From positions 2,232,001-2,296,000 of the forward strand of contig CP102273.1 of assembly GCA_025148965.1 (NCBI GenBank): DNA of 64,000 nt, in the 5' to 3' direction. The position numbers and the translations under genes were made by a program. The stretch is from Intestinibacter bartlettii (GTDB lineage Bacteria; Bacillota; Clostridia; Peptostreptococcales; Peptostreptococcaceae). Position 1 is the first letter of the stretch, and each line of letters starts with the position of its first letter. Under the pieces are notes generated by a model. It searched no databases and was not told the DNA's origin. It worked only from the letters and a program-made list of their open reading frames with translations. Below are positions 1-8,184 of this stretch, piece after piece.

Positions 1-13
1 TGTTATCACTAGT

Positions 14-724
14 TTATTTTACACAAATCAAATCTTTCATATTTTCGAATTTCTTATCTCCAATTCCATTTACATTTTTTATCTCTTCAATGCTTTTAAA
101 CTCGCCATTCTCATCTCGATAACTAAGTATCTTGTTTGCTGTTGCTTCGCCTACCCCTGGAATATCGTCTAATTGTTTTAAATCAGCAGTATTAATATTG
201 ATTTTGCTTCCTTGGCTATCACTTTGAGTCGCATTATTAGAACTATTATTAGCTTGATTATTATTACCTTTATTAGATGTCACTTGAGTTGAATCAGAAT
301 TATTTTCAATTACTTCACCTTCTTTAGGTATTATATAATGCTTTTCATCTTCTAGTTTCATAGCTAAGTTTATATTATTAGTATCTGCATTTTTTGTTAG
401 CCCTCCTAATTTCTCTACAGCATCAGCAAGTCTCTTGTCACTACTTAATGTTACTACCCCCTCTTTGGCAACTTGTCCCGATATGTATACTGTAATTTCT
501 TTAACTCCTACATCTTTTTCTGATTTATTATCTTCATTGCTATTACTAGAACTGCTATTCTCTGCACCATCATTTTTATTTATAGTATCCTCTGTATTTT
601 TTGATGTGTTTTCTTCTTCATTAAGTACATAAACTTCATCTGATAAATACCCTTTACATAGTAATCCTCCAATTGAAATCAAAACAATTATTGCAAAAGT
701 TATTATTTTACCTTTATTATTCAT
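14..724 (-). CDS. comEA: ComEA-like SLBB/helix-hairpin-helix DNA-binding protein
   Basis: Membrane-anchored DNA receptor of the competence type, expected to bind double-stranded DNA outside the cell. One N-terminal membrane segment (about residues 6-24) is followed by a Ser/Asn-rich spacer, an SLBB-like domain (about 75-140) and a C-terminal pair of helix-hairpin-helix motifs (about 172-236; ININTADLKQLDDIPGVGEA and a second VNGIGDKK hairpin). An upstream in-frame GTG at 733 sits too close to the ribosome site; AAGGAG is 8 bases before the ATG at 724, so I use that start. It is divergent from the carboxypeptidase gene at 802. Whether the host is competent cannot be told from this window; in spore-formers such proteins may instead scavenge DNA. 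Confidence 0.88.
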   Translation of the reverse strand: MNNKGKIITFAIIVLISIGGLLCKGYLSDEVYVLNEEENTSKNTEDTINKNDGAENSSSSNSNEDNKSEKDVGVKEITVYISGQVAKEGVVTLSSDKRLADAVEKLGGLTKNADTNNINLAMKLEDEKHYIIPKEGEVIENNSDSTQVTSNKGNNNQANNSSNNATQSDSQGSKININTADLKQLDDIPGVGEATANKILSYRDENGEFKSIEEIKNVNGIGDKKFENMKDLICVK

Positions 725-801
725 TTTTATCACTCCTTATTATGGATTATTGACAAAAATATGTTATACTAAAATGTAAGTTTATAAATTGGAGGTCGAA
801 A

Positions 802-2172
802 ATGAAAAAAAAGTTATCATACTTAATAGTATGTCTAATAACAATGATAACTCTAATAAATTCTTCTATTGTAGCCTTTGCTGATGAAACATATGACAAT
901 GTTGACTTAATGGCTAATTATGGAGTTGTTATTGATTACGAAACAGGAAAAGTATTGGGTGGGAAAAATATCGATTCAAAGGTATACCCTGCATCTACTA
1001 CTAAGATTTGGACAGCATATTTAGTAGTTAAAAATGTTAAAAATCTAGACGAACCTGTCGAAATAACAGAGCCACCTGGAGTAGATGGTTCTTCTATGTA
1101 TTTAGAGGTCGGAGAAATATTTACAGTTAGAGAATTATTACAAGGTTTATTAATTCACTCTTCAAATGATGCAGCTGTAGTATTAGCTAAATATGTAAGT
1201 GGCTCGACCCAAGACTTTGCACAATTAATGAATAAAGAAGCTAAAAAAGCAGGTGCATTAAATACCCATTTTAATAACCCTCATGGTCTTCCAGATGATA
1301 ACCACTATACAACACCATATGATATGGCAATGCTTGCTAGAAAGGCAATGAGTGAAAAAGTAATTCGAGAAATTGTAAGTACAAAATCAATTTCGTTTAA
1401 ACAACAAAATACTGCTACCAGTAAAATAAATACTTCTCGTTATTTTACTAATACAAATTTATTTTTAACATCTAATGATAAAATAACATACAGAAAACAA
1501 TCTATTCCTATAAAATACGATATTGTTGATGGTATTAAAACAGGATACACTGATCTTGCTGGTAGATGTTTATTAAGTAGCGCTGTTAAAAATGATATGA
1601 GAGTTATAGCGGCCGTTTTTAAAAGTTTTGGAACTAATGTATATGTAGATTCAAGAACATTATTAGATTATGGATTTGAAAATTATACTTCAAAAACAAT
1701 AATTAATAAAGATGATTATACAAAAACAAAAAGAGTTTTGTTTACTAAAGAAAAAGAATTTATTTATCAACCAAAATCAAGTTATAAATTAATATTAAAA
1801 AACGGTGAAGCTCAAAATTCTGATTATACCTATAAAGAAAACTTAGATTATCATTTGCCAATTTATGAAGGTGATAAAGTAGGTACTTTAGATGTTTATA
1901 ACGGTAATAAATTAGAGAAAACAATAGATTTAGTATCAACTAGTGAAATTCATAGTACTTTTGCATTTTTTACAGAGAGTAATTTCTTAAAAATTCTATT
2001 TAAAATAATATTATTCTTAATACTAGCATTTGTATTATTTTTAGCTTATGCCGTAATAAGAAAAAAATATAGAAGAAAAATGAGACAATTATCTAAAAAA
2101 AATAAAAAGAAGAATACTAAAAATCATAAAAAAAATGTACAAAGAAAAAGTACTCCAAGAAAGAAAAGATAA
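802..2172 (+). CDS. D-alanyl-D-alanine carboxypeptidase, PBP5/DacF family (S11)
   Basis: Low-molecular-weight penicillin-binding protein that trims the terminal D-Ala from peptidoglycan stem peptides at the outer face of the membrane. It has a signal peptide (1-27) and all three active-site motifs: SxxK as STTK (Ser65-Lys68), SxN as SSN (120-122) and KTG (246-248). A C-terminal membrane segment lies at about 393-418. Unusually, some 38 very basic residues follow it (KKKYRRKMRQLSKKNKKK and onward), predicted to be cytoplasmic. A good GGAGG lies 8 bases before the ATG. The gene stands alone on the plus strand and ends at a bidirectional hairpin. DacF-type proteins in B. subtilis are forespore-expressed; I cannot assign this one to a vegetative or sporulation role. 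Confidence 0.93.
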   Translation: MKKKLSYLIVCLITMITLINSSIVAFADETYDNVDLMANYGVVIDYETGKVLGGKNIDSKVYPASTTKIWTAYLVVKNVKNLDEPVEITEPPGVDGSSMYLEVGEIFTVRELLQGLLIHSSNDAAVVLAKYVSGSTQDFAQLMNKEAKKAGALNTHFNNPHGLPDDNHYTTPYDMAMLARKAMSEKVIREIVSTKSISFKQQNTATSKINTSRYFTNTNLFLTSNDKITYRKQSIPIKYDIVDGIKTGYTDLAGRCLLSSAVKNDMRVIAAVFKSFGTNVYVDSRTLLDYGFENYTSKTIINKDDYTKTKRVLFTKEKEFIYQPKSSYKLILKNGEAQNSDYTYKENLDYHLPIYEGDKVGTLDVYNGNKLEKTIDLVSTSEIHSTFAFFTESNFLKILFKIILFLILAFVLFLAYAVIRKKYRRKMRQLSKKNKKKNTKNHKKNVQRKSTPRKKR

Positions 2173-2186
2173 TAATTCAGATAAGT

Positions 2187-2218
2187 AAAAGCTATGCAAA
2201 AATTTGCATAGCTTTTTA
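2187..2218. terminator. Bidirectional intrinsic terminator
   Basis: Perfect inverted repeat AAAAGCTATGCAAA / TTTGCATAGCTTTT with a 2-base loop, A-rich on the left and T-rich on the right, between two convergent genes (carboxypeptidase and argH). It can end transcripts from both sides. Confidence 0.9.
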
Positions 2219-2238
2219 TACTGTCATATAAAGTTATA

Positions 2239-3555
2239 TTATTTTAAATTCTTCTTGATGCCTTTTTCGATTATGTTGTTATAATCTATAAAATCATATA
2301 TATCTCGTTCAAATACTTGACTGAATTTTAATAATTCATCTAATTCTAATTCTTCAATAGCTTTATTGTGATCTTCGCAATATATAACTATTTGTCCAAC
2401 TATGCTATGTGCATCTCTAAATGGTACATTTTTATTAACTAAATAATCAGCAACTTCTGTAGCATTTAAAAATCCGCCTTTAACAGCTTTTTTCATATTA
2501 TCTTCTCTAACTTTTAAAGTTCCTATCATACCTTCCATGATTTGTATACACATTTCAAGAGTTTTTACACTATCAAAGAATCCTTCTTTATCTTCTTGCA
2601 TATCTTTGTTGTAAGCTAGTGGTATCCCTTTCATTACAGTAAATAATGCAAATAAGTTTCCGTAAACTCTACCGGTTTTACCCCTTATAAGTTCTGCCCC
2701 ATCAGGATTTTTCTTTTGCGGCATTATAGAGCTTCCTGTAGTGAATAAATCATCCATTTCTATAAATTTAAATTCTTGTGAACTCCATAATACTAATTCT
2801 TCACTTAATCTGCTTAAATGCATCATTATTATAGAAAAATCGCTCATAAGCTCAAGAAGGTAATCCCTATCACTTACACCATCCATAAAGTTATCCATTG
2901 GTTTTTTAAATCCTAATTTTTGTGCAGTTATATTTCTATCTATATTATGCGTAGTTCCTGCTAATGCCCCACATCCTAAAGGTGATTCATCTAATATTTC
3001 TAAAGCATTTTTTATTCTCTTTTCATCTCTATCAAACATATTGTAGTATGCCATTAAATGATGTTTAAATGTAACTACTTGTGCTCTTTGTAAATGAGTA
3101 TATCCTGGCATTATAACTGAATTATTATCAGCTACTTCCTTTATTGTTTCTTTTAAGCTCGCAATATGACCTACCATATCATTTGCTTTTTCTCTTGCAT
3201 ATAATCTCATATCTAAAGCCACTTGGTCATTTCTACTACGAGCAGTATGTAGTTTTTTACCTACATCTCCGATTCTTTCAATTAGGTTTATTTCAACAAA
3301 ACTATGTATATCTTCATAATCACCGCTTAAAGCTAATTTCCCAGATTCAATATCTGCTAATATACCTTGAAGCCCTTCTGTTATTTGTTTTCCTTCTTCC
3401 TCTGTTAAAAGCCCAACTTGTACTTGCATATATACATGAGCTAAACTTCCCTCTATGTCTTTTTTATATAAAACACAGTCAAATCCAAAAGATTTGTTGA
3501 ATTCCTCCATTAATTTATTTTCGCCTTTTCTAAAACGGCCACCCCATAACTTCAT
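2239..3555 (-). CDS. argH: Argininosuccinate lyase
   Basis: Last step of arginine biosynthesis: cleaves argininosuccinate to arginine and fumarate in the cytosol. The 438-residue protein has the family length, the N-terminal KLWGGRF motif and the fumarase/aspartase signature GSSIMPQKKNPD near residue 280, which carries the catalytic serine. HTARSRNDQ near residue 105 is the second conserved block. The gene lies 66 bases downstream of a HAD phosphatase on the same strand, and argG is not in the window. An imperfect inverted repeat (3587-3613) lies between the two. Confidence 0.96.
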   Translation of the reverse strand: MKLWGGRFRKGENKLMEEFNKSFGFDCVLYKKDIEGSLAHVYMQVQVGLLTEEEGKQITEGLQGILADIESGKLALSGDYEDIHSFVEINLIERIGDVGKKLHTARSRNDQVALDMRLYAREKANDMVGHIASLKETIKEVADNNSVIMPGYTHLQRAQVVTFKHHLMAYYNMFDRDEKRIKNALEILDESPLGCGALAGTTHNIDRNITAQKLGFKKPMDNFMDGVSDRDYLLELMSDFSIIMMHLSRLSEELVLWSSQEFKFIEMDDLFTTGSSIMPQKKNPDGAELIRGKTGRVYGNLFALFTVMKGIPLAYNKDMQEDKEGFFDSVKTLEMCIQIMEGMIGTLKVREDNMKKAVKGGFLNATEVADYLVNKNVPFRDAHSIVGQIVIYCEDHNKAIEELELDELLKFSQVFERDIYDFIDYNNIIEKGIKKNLK

Positions 3556-3586
3556 ATCATTCCATCCTCTCCATTTTTTGATATAT

Positions 3587-3613
3587 AATGATGATTTTTA
3601 AAAAATAATCATT
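3587..3613. repeat. Inverted repeat upstream of argH
   Basis: AATGAT / ATCATT arms flank an A/T run, with one mismatch in the extended stem. It lies between the HAD gene stop and the argH start. It could be a weak terminator for the HAD gene or an operator; it has no clean T tail and does not match the ArgR consensus well. Confidence 0.3.
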
Positions 3614-3621
3614 ACTACAAT

Positions 3622-4443
3622 CTATATTTTTAAGAATTTATAAATTGCTTTTGCTACCCCATCTTCTGTATTTTTAGCAGTAATATAATCACCTTTTTCT
3701 TTTACTTCATCATTAGCATTTCCCATAACTACACCAATGCCTGCAAGTTCAAGCATAGGCAAATCGTTATAATTATCTCCAAATGCAATGACCTCGTCTT
3801 TATCAATTCCTAAATAATTTATTAAAGCTTTTAAAGCCTCTCCTTTGTTTACCCCTTTGTGCATAATTTCTACATTATTAAACCATGATGATGTTATTTC
3901 AATATCTTCTATTTGATCAAGATCTTCTTTTACTTTTTTTAATTTATCCATATCATAATCATCAATTGCTATAATTTTTAGGATTTTATGTTTTATAACT
4001 TCTTCTTTTAAATCATCCCCAAAATGAACATTTATATCATCATTAAAAAAGTTTTTAAGTCTTTCTTTTGTTTGCCTTTGATCTTCTTTGCTTAAATTTT
4101 TGCACATCATAGTATTTTCTGAATAAAGTTGATAATACACTTCATTCTTTTCAAAAATATCTATTATTTTTAAACATATATCATTTGGTATATTATTTTT
4201 ATATATAAGTTTATTTGTTTTTGTTTCCTTTATTATAGCCCCATTACATGCAATTAAAGGTGTATTTATATCTAAAAAATCAAAATGTTCTCTAGCTGAA
4301 TTATAAATCCTACCGCTAGCTGGTACTATTTTAACACCTTTTTCTAGGGCTTTACTTAAAGCTATTTTGTTTTCTTCTGTTATTTTGTGATTATCTCCAA
4401 GTAGCGTTCCATCCATATCTGAAACAATTAATTTATATTTCAT
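3622..4443 (-). CDS. Cof-type HAD-IIB phosphatase
   Basis: Haloacid-dehalogenase hydrolase of the Cof subfamily, which usually dephosphorylates sugar phosphates, flavin or PLP-type phosphates. Motif I DMDGT (residues 9-13) supplies the nucleophilic Asp9 and acid/base Asp11. Motif IV GDNYNDLPML is near residue 222, and a C2-type cap lies between. At 273 residues it has the normal family length. GAGGAAT precedes the ATG. The substrate cannot be read from sequence. Confidence 0.9.
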   Translation of the reverse strand: MKYKLIVSDMDGTLLGDNHKITEENKIALSKALEKGVKIVPASGRIYNSAREHFDFLDINTPLIACNGAIIKETKTNKLIYKNNIPNDICLKIIDIFEKNEVYYQLYSENTMMCKNLSKEDQRQTKERLKNFFNDDINVHFGDDLKEEVIKHKILKIIAIDDYDMDKLKKVKEDLDQIEDIEITSSWFNNVEIMHKGVNKGEALKALINYLGIDKDEVIAFGDNYNDLPMLELAGIGVVMGNANDEVKEKGDYITAKNTEDGVAKAIYKFLKI

Positions 4444-4580
4444 TCCTATTCCTCATTTGCATTTTAATTTATATTTCTTTAAATTTACCCTAGTCTCTAT
4501 TATAACATAAGAATTTTATTTTTTACATATTAATACTTTAATACCAATATTATGAATAATTTTATATATTAATTTTAGCA

Positions 4581-4618
4581 AAAAAAATGCTGCCTTAGTT
4601 TAACTAAGACAGCGTTTT
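4581..4618 (-). terminator. Intrinsic terminator after ridA
   Basis: On the minus strand a GCTGTCTTAGT / ACTAAGGCAGC stem (one G-U pair) with a 3-base loop is followed by eight U residues, a few bases after the ridA stop. Confidence 0.92.
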
Positions 4619-4623
4619 TCTTA

Positions 4624-5004
4624 TTATAATACTGCTATTAATTCTATTTCAACTTTAACGTCTTTTGGAAGTCTTGCAACTTCAACACAAGCTCTAGCAG
4701 GTTTATTTTCACCAAAGTATTCAGCATATACTTCGTTTATTTGAGCGAATTCATTCATATCTTTTATGAATACAGTAGTTTTAACTACATTTGAGAAATC
4801 AGCTCCAGCTTCTTTTAATATAGCTTGAAGGTTTTTTAATGATTGAGCAGTTTGTGCTTTAACATCTCCTTCTACGATTTCCATTGTTTCAGGTACAAAA
4901 GGAACTTGTCCTGATACGAATAATAAGTTTCCAGCTTTTACTGCTTGAGAGTATGGTCCTATAGCAGCTGGTGCATTTTCAGTATGTATTACTTGATTAG
5001 CCAT
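4624..5004 (-). CDS. ridA: RidA family enamine/imine deaminase
   Basis: Hydrolyses reactive 2-aminoacrylate and related enamines released by PLP enzymes, protecting other PLP enzymes. The 126-residue length, the N-terminal [19 protein letters not shown] block and the C-terminal [20 protein letters not shown] block, whose Arg is the substrate-binding residue, are typical of the trimeric YjgF/RidA fold. TAGGAGG lies 11 bases before the ATG. It is a single-gene unit with its own promoter and terminator. Confidence 0.95.
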   Translation of the reverse strand: MANQVIHTENAPAAIGPYSQAVKAGNLLFVSGQVPFVPETMEIVEGDVKAQTAQSLKNLQAILKEAGADFSNVVKTTVFIKDMNEFAQINEVYAEYFGENKPARACVEVARLPKDVKVEIELIAVL

Positions 5005-5038
5005 TAAGAATTACCTCCTATAATATTGTTCATTTATT

Positions 5039-5066
5039 ATTATACTATTTTTTTCAAATAGTACAA
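5039..5066 (-). promoter_or_regulatory. Candidate sigma-A promoter of ridA
   Basis: Minus-strand TTGTAC, 16-base spacer, TATAAT, ending 34 bases before the ridA start. A flanking AGTACAA / TTGTACT inverted repeat (arms about 21 bases apart) overlaps the -35 element. Confidence 0.6.
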
Positions 5067-5142
5067 CGTTTTTTTAGTACTTTTTTATTGTACTGTATAT
5101 TATACTTTTAGTCAATTATATTGGATAATGATGTAATTTTCT

Positions 5143-5853
5143 TTATTTACAGATATTTAAATATTCTTCTAATGTAGTTGTATGGTCTTTTAATTTGTAA
5201 CTTAATTCTGTGCCTACATATCTATAGTGCCAAGGCTCAAATTTATAACCCGTTATATCACTTTTTCCCTTTGGATATCTTAATATAAATCCATATTTAT
5301 AAGCATTTTCTTTAAGCCATTTATATGCATCAGTAAACTCAAAACTATCCCTTACTGATGTTTTTGAATCATTTAAATCGAATGCTAATCCTGTTTGATG
5401 TTCACTATAACCTGCTTTTGCTGAAAAAGTATCTACATCTTTACTTTCTGATTTATATTTATCATAGAGCCATTTTTGTAAAGAATAACTTCTATATCTA
5501 CTTATTATATATAAATTTATTCCATCTTTTTGCGCATCTTGCTGCATTTTATTAAAAGCATTCGTAGCCTTATCAAACATTTGTTTATTATTTTTATATG
5601 TATAATCTTTACTTAATCCATATTTTTTATTAACTACTATTGTACCTAATACATTATAAGCTCCACTTGAATTTTTAGTTATATATGTTTTCTTTGCTTT
5701 AGCTTTCACCTTTCCTTTAGCTTCCATGCAAATAATACTTTTTTCATTTTTTAAGTTTGTATAGTTATTTATATTATATATTGCAAAAATCATTAAACTT
5801 GAAATTATTAAAACTGCTACTTTGATATTAAATTTCAATTCTATTCTTCTCAT
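5143..5853 (-). CDS. VanY-like D-alanyl-D-alanine carboxypeptidase (M15B)
   Basis: Zinc carboxypeptidase predicted to act on peptidoglycan stem peptides outside the membrane. A single N-terminal membrane anchor or signal (about residues 10-28) precedes the M15B domain. Visible metal and catalytic motifs are SEHQTGLAFDLND (His and Asp zinc ligands) and EPWHYRYVG (catalytic Glu and third ligand His). ISRYRSYSLQKWLYD is the substrate-side motif. The 236-residue length is normal. AGGAGAT precedes the ATG. It differs in mechanism from the serine carboxypeptidase at 802, so the region encodes two unrelated enzymes for the same reaction. Confidence 0.92.
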   Translation of the reverse strand: MRRIELKFNIKVAVLIISSLMIFAIYNINNYTNLKNEKSIICMEAKGKVKAKAKKTYITKNSSGAYNVLGTIVVNKKYGLSKDYTYKNNKQMFDKATNAFNKMQQDAQKDGINLYIISRYRSYSLQKWLYDKYKSESKDVDTFSAKAGYSEHQTGLAFDLNDSKTSVRDSFEFTDAYKWLKENAYKYGFILRYPKGKSDITGYKFEPWHYRYVGTELSYKLKDHTTTLEEYLNICK

Positions 5854-5981
5854 TTTTTCATCTCCTGTTTATAACTGATATAATAAGTATTATTCAAGTT
5901 AATTTTTAACATATTAGGAGTATATCCATTAAATTCAAACTTTATAACATATATTTTTATTAATAATTACAATTATAGTCA

Positions 5982-6020
5982 AAAAAATAACTGAAACTCA
6001 TTTGAGTTTCAGCTATTTTT
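5982..6020 (-). terminator. Intrinsic terminator after the 3D-domain gene
   Basis: Perfect CTGAAACTCA / TGAGTTTCAG stem with a 2-base loop, extended by A/T runs, 20 bases beyond the stop of the 3D-domain gene. On the minus strand it ends in a U-rich tract. Confidence 0.9.
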
Positions 6021-6040
6021 ACACAATATATATAATTATA

Positions 6041-6922
6041 TTATTTTAATATTTGTATTTCTATACTTCTAACACCCCAAGAGTTACATTGAGATTCACT
6101 GCCCATAAATATATCTATTCTGTTACCTTTTATTCCACCACCACAGTCTTCAGCTACATATGTTCCGCCAAGTGCTGGTATATAAACTCTTGTACCATAA
6201 GGTATTATACTTGGGTCTACTGCTATTGTTCTTCCTACTTTAGGAGTTGTCCCTGTTGCTGTTATACTATCTCCAGCATATGCAGTTGCACTAACAGTCA
6301 TAGTTGATACTACATTTGATGAAGATTTCTTTGATTTAGTTGATGCTTTTGTACTTTTAGCCTTTACTGATGATTTACTTGATGAAGTTGATTTTGAAGT
6401 ATCTTTATTTGTATTATATAAATCACTATAGTCATGTTTATTTTCAGCTTCAGTCTCTATATATTTTCCACATATAAATCCTGTTTCTCCATCTGATAAT
6501 TCTATCTCATACCACCCATTCTCATCAGAATTTACTATTTTTACTTTGTCCTCTTTTTCTTTAGTGTCTACTATATCATATGTTATAGCAGGCCCTTTTC
6601 TTACATTTAATTTATCTACTGTTACTTCTCCGTCTAAAGTTATATATTGTCCATTTGTCCATGCTTTTTTCCCATCTTCCAATTTAATTTTATACCATCC
6701 ATCTTTTATTGATATTAAGTCAACACTATCTTCTTTCTCAAAAGATCCTATAATATCATATGAAGTTGATGGTCCACTTCTTATATTTAATTTCTCTACA
6801 TTTACTAAGGCTACTGGTTCCTTTTCATTAGCATCTTTGCTATCTGCAAATACGGCTCCAGTATTCATCATGGTTAGTATAGTGAGTGTTGCCACTGCTG
6901 TACTAGTAAGTTTCTTAATCAT
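6041..6922 (-). CDS. Secreted protein with two SH3b domains and a C-terminal 3D domain
   Basis: Predicted exported cell-wall-binding protein with putative lytic activity. A signal peptide (1-26) is followed by two bacterial SH3 repeats (about 36-93 and 97-155; both have V-LNIR/LNVRKGPS-type cores), a Ser/Lys-rich linker (about 165-205) and a 3D domain (about 208-293). The 3D domain shows SATAYAGDSITATGTTP, AVDPSIIPYGTRVYIP and the three-aspartate region EDCGGGIKGNRIDIFMG. 3D domains resemble the lytic transglycosylase MltA core and occur in B. subtilis YocH, a WalR target, and in Rpf2/Sps proteins. AGGAGGG precedes the ATG. Two WalR-like direct repeats lie upstream. Confidence 0.92.
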   Translation of the reverse strand: MIKKLTSTAVATLTILTMMNTGAVFADSKDANEKEPVALVNVEKLNIRSGPSTSYDIIGSFEKEDSVDLISIKDGWYKIKLEDGKKAWTNGQYITLDGEVTVDKLNVRKGPAITYDIVDTKEKEDKVKIVNSDENGWYEIELSDGETGFICGKYIETEAENKHDYSDLYNTNKDTSKSTSSSKSSVKAKSTKASTKSKKSSSNVVSTMTVSATAYAGDSITATGTTPKVGRTIAVDPSIIPYGTRVYIPALGGTYVAEDCGGGIKGNRIDIFMGSESQCNSWGVRSIEIQILK

Positions 6923-6948
6923 AACATTCCCTCCTGTTTTTTATAAAA

Positions 6949-6965
6949 GTTACAATTTTGTTACT
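6949..6965 (-). promoter_or_regulatory. WalR-like direct repeat, promoter-proximal
   Basis: On the minus strand AGTAAC-N5-TGTAAC, one mismatch from the TGTWAH-N5-TGTWAH consensus I recall for WalR (YycF). It lies in the untranslated leader of the 3D-domain gene, 27 bases before the start codon. Confidence 0.45.
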
Positions 6966-6984
6966 TTTTCTTTTCTTGTTATTA

Positions 6985-7013
6985 ATTATATTACAACTTT
7001 GTCATTTTTAAAA
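6985..7013 (-). promoter_or_regulatory. Candidate promoter of the 3D-domain gene
   Basis: Minus-strand TATAAT (6990-6985) has only a poor -35 at 17 bases (TTTTAA). That is what an activator-dependent promoter would look like, and a WalR-like repeat lies just upstream. Confidence 0.4.
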
Positions 7014-7030
7014 CACTTTTTTGAAAAAAA

Positions 7031-7047
7031 GTTACATATCGGTTACA
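7031..7047 (-). promoter_or_regulatory. WalR-like direct repeat, promoter-distal
   Basis: On the minus strand an exact TGTAAC-CGATA-TGTAAC: two identical hexamers with an 11-base period, one helical turn. It fits the recalled WalR consensus without mismatch. Its centre lies about 60 bases upstream of the expected transcript start. A PhoP/PhoB-type regulator with a similar direct-repeat site is the alternative. Confidence 0.5.
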
Positions 7048-7232
7048 CCTATACTAATTTATATGCAACAAATTTCAAAAATAGTATAGTTTTTTCAACG
7101 GGTACAGCTATTCTAAATTCTATTCATATCTTGTCTTATTTTCTATTTCCAAAAATGAGTTTTTATAGATATATTTCATAATAATAGAAAAAATCTTATA
7201 TAAATATCCATTTAGCCCCAATTACATAAAAA

Positions 7233-7300
7233 GAAAAAGAGACAAAAGTTACAGTTTTTATCTTATCTCAAATAAATTCTGTTACTATTTGTCTCTTTAT
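7233..7300 (-). terminator. Probable terminator after mtnN
   Basis: A long imperfect hairpin with AAAGAGACAAA and GTTACAG arms paired to CTGTTAC and TTTGTCTCTTT, about 25 bases beyond the mtnN stop. On the minus strand the stem is followed by a short U-rich stretch. Confidence 0.65.
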
Positions 7301-7324
7301 ATAAATATTATTTTTAATTTTTTA

Positions 7325-8029
7325 CTATAATGCTCTTAACATTCTAAGTACTATATCTTTAGAATTTTCAGCTGCCTTGTCAACAAATTCTTCATATGTC
7401 ACATCAGCACTTCCATCAGCTTTATCAGACATAGCTCTTATTATTACAAATGGTATATTATTAACTGTACAAGCGTGAGCAATTGCTCCACCTTCCATTT
7501 CACCACAATAAGCATTAAAGTCTTTATCAAGCTCTTCTTTTAGTTCTTTTGAACTTATAAATATATCTCCTGTTGCAACTCTTCCTTTAACTATTTTGAA
7601 ATCTTCACCTTTTGCTTGTTCTAAACTAGATTCATAAGCTGTTTGTACTAATTTTTCATCTGCTTTAAATACTGAGTTATCCATTTGAGGTATTTGACCT
7701 TTTTTATATCCAAAAGGTGTAGCATCTACATCATATTGTATAGCTTCTGTTGATATTACTATATCATTTACATCTAATAATGAATGTATCGCTCCTGCAA
7801 CACCTGTATTAACTACTGCGTCTACACCAAATTCACTTATTAATATTTGTGCACATAATGCAGCATTTACTTTTCCTATTCCACATTGAACTAAAACAAT
7901 GTCTTTTCCTTCTAATTTACCTATATAGAATTTTAAACTTGCTTTATCTACTGTTTTTTCTATGTCCATCATTTGGATAAGAGTTTTTACCTCGTTCTCC
8001 ATTGCTCCAATTATTCCGATTTTTTTCAT
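7325..8029 (-). CDS. mtnN: 5'-methylthioadenosine/S-adenosylhomocysteine nucleosidase
   Basis: Cleaves adenine from MTA and SAH, detoxifying by-products of SAM use and feeding the LuxS/activated methyl cycle. The family start MKKIGIIGAMENEV (catalytic Glu near residue 12), GVAGAIHS and the C-terminal GEMEGGAIAHAC and SDKADGSAD blocks (Glu for ribose, Asp for purine protonation) are all present in 234 residues. AGGAGGATAAA lies directly before the ATG. A terminator-like hairpin ends only 24 bases upstream, so the gene either has a regulated leader or relies on read-through. Confidence 0.96.
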   Translation of the reverse strand: MKKIGIIGAMENEVKTLIQMMDIEKTVDKASLKFYIGKLEGKDIVLVQCGIGKVNAALCAQILISEFGVDAVVNTGVAGAIHSLLDVNDIVISTEAIQYDVDATPFGYKKGQIPQMDNSVFKADEKLVQTAYESSLEQAKGEDFKIVKGRVATGDIFISSKELKEELDKDFNAYCGEMEGGAIAHACTVNNIPFVIIRAMSDKADGSADVTYEEFVDKAAENSKDIVLRMLRAL

Positions 8030-8052
8030 TTTATCCTCCTAAGATACTTCTC

Positions 8053-8083
8053 TAAAAAAAATCGCTCTAATATAGAACGATTT
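8053..8083 (-). terminator. Terminator-like hairpin between degV and mtnN
   Basis: Minus-strand AAATCGTTCTA / TAGAGCGATTT stem (one G-U pair), 3-base loop, followed by eight U residues. It can terminate degV transcripts, but a candidate mtnN promoter lies just upstream of it, so it may also sit in the mtnN leader. Confidence 0.8.
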
Positions 8084-8094
8084 CTTCATAATAT

Positions 8095-8123
8095 ATTTAA
8101 TAAAAAAGATATACTTATGTCAA
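8095..8123 (-). promoter_or_regulatory. Candidate mtnN promoter upstream of the hairpin
   Basis: Minus-strand perfect -35 TTGACA (8123-8118) with a 17-base spacer to TTAAAT (4 of 6 to TATAAT). The predicted transcript would start at about 8088 and immediately contain the terminator hairpin. Confidence 0.45.
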
Positions 8124-8184
8124 TATCTTTCTTAAATTTTCTTATACATTTAGTAAAGTTTATTGTTTCTTATAAATATTAATT

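Noticed and set aside
6546-7181. A 211-codon plus-strand frame over the 3D-domain gene and its promoter
   Set aside because: It overlaps a strongly supported minus-strand gene, has no ribosome site and encodes low-complexity Ser/Phe/Leu-rich sequence typical of antisense frames.
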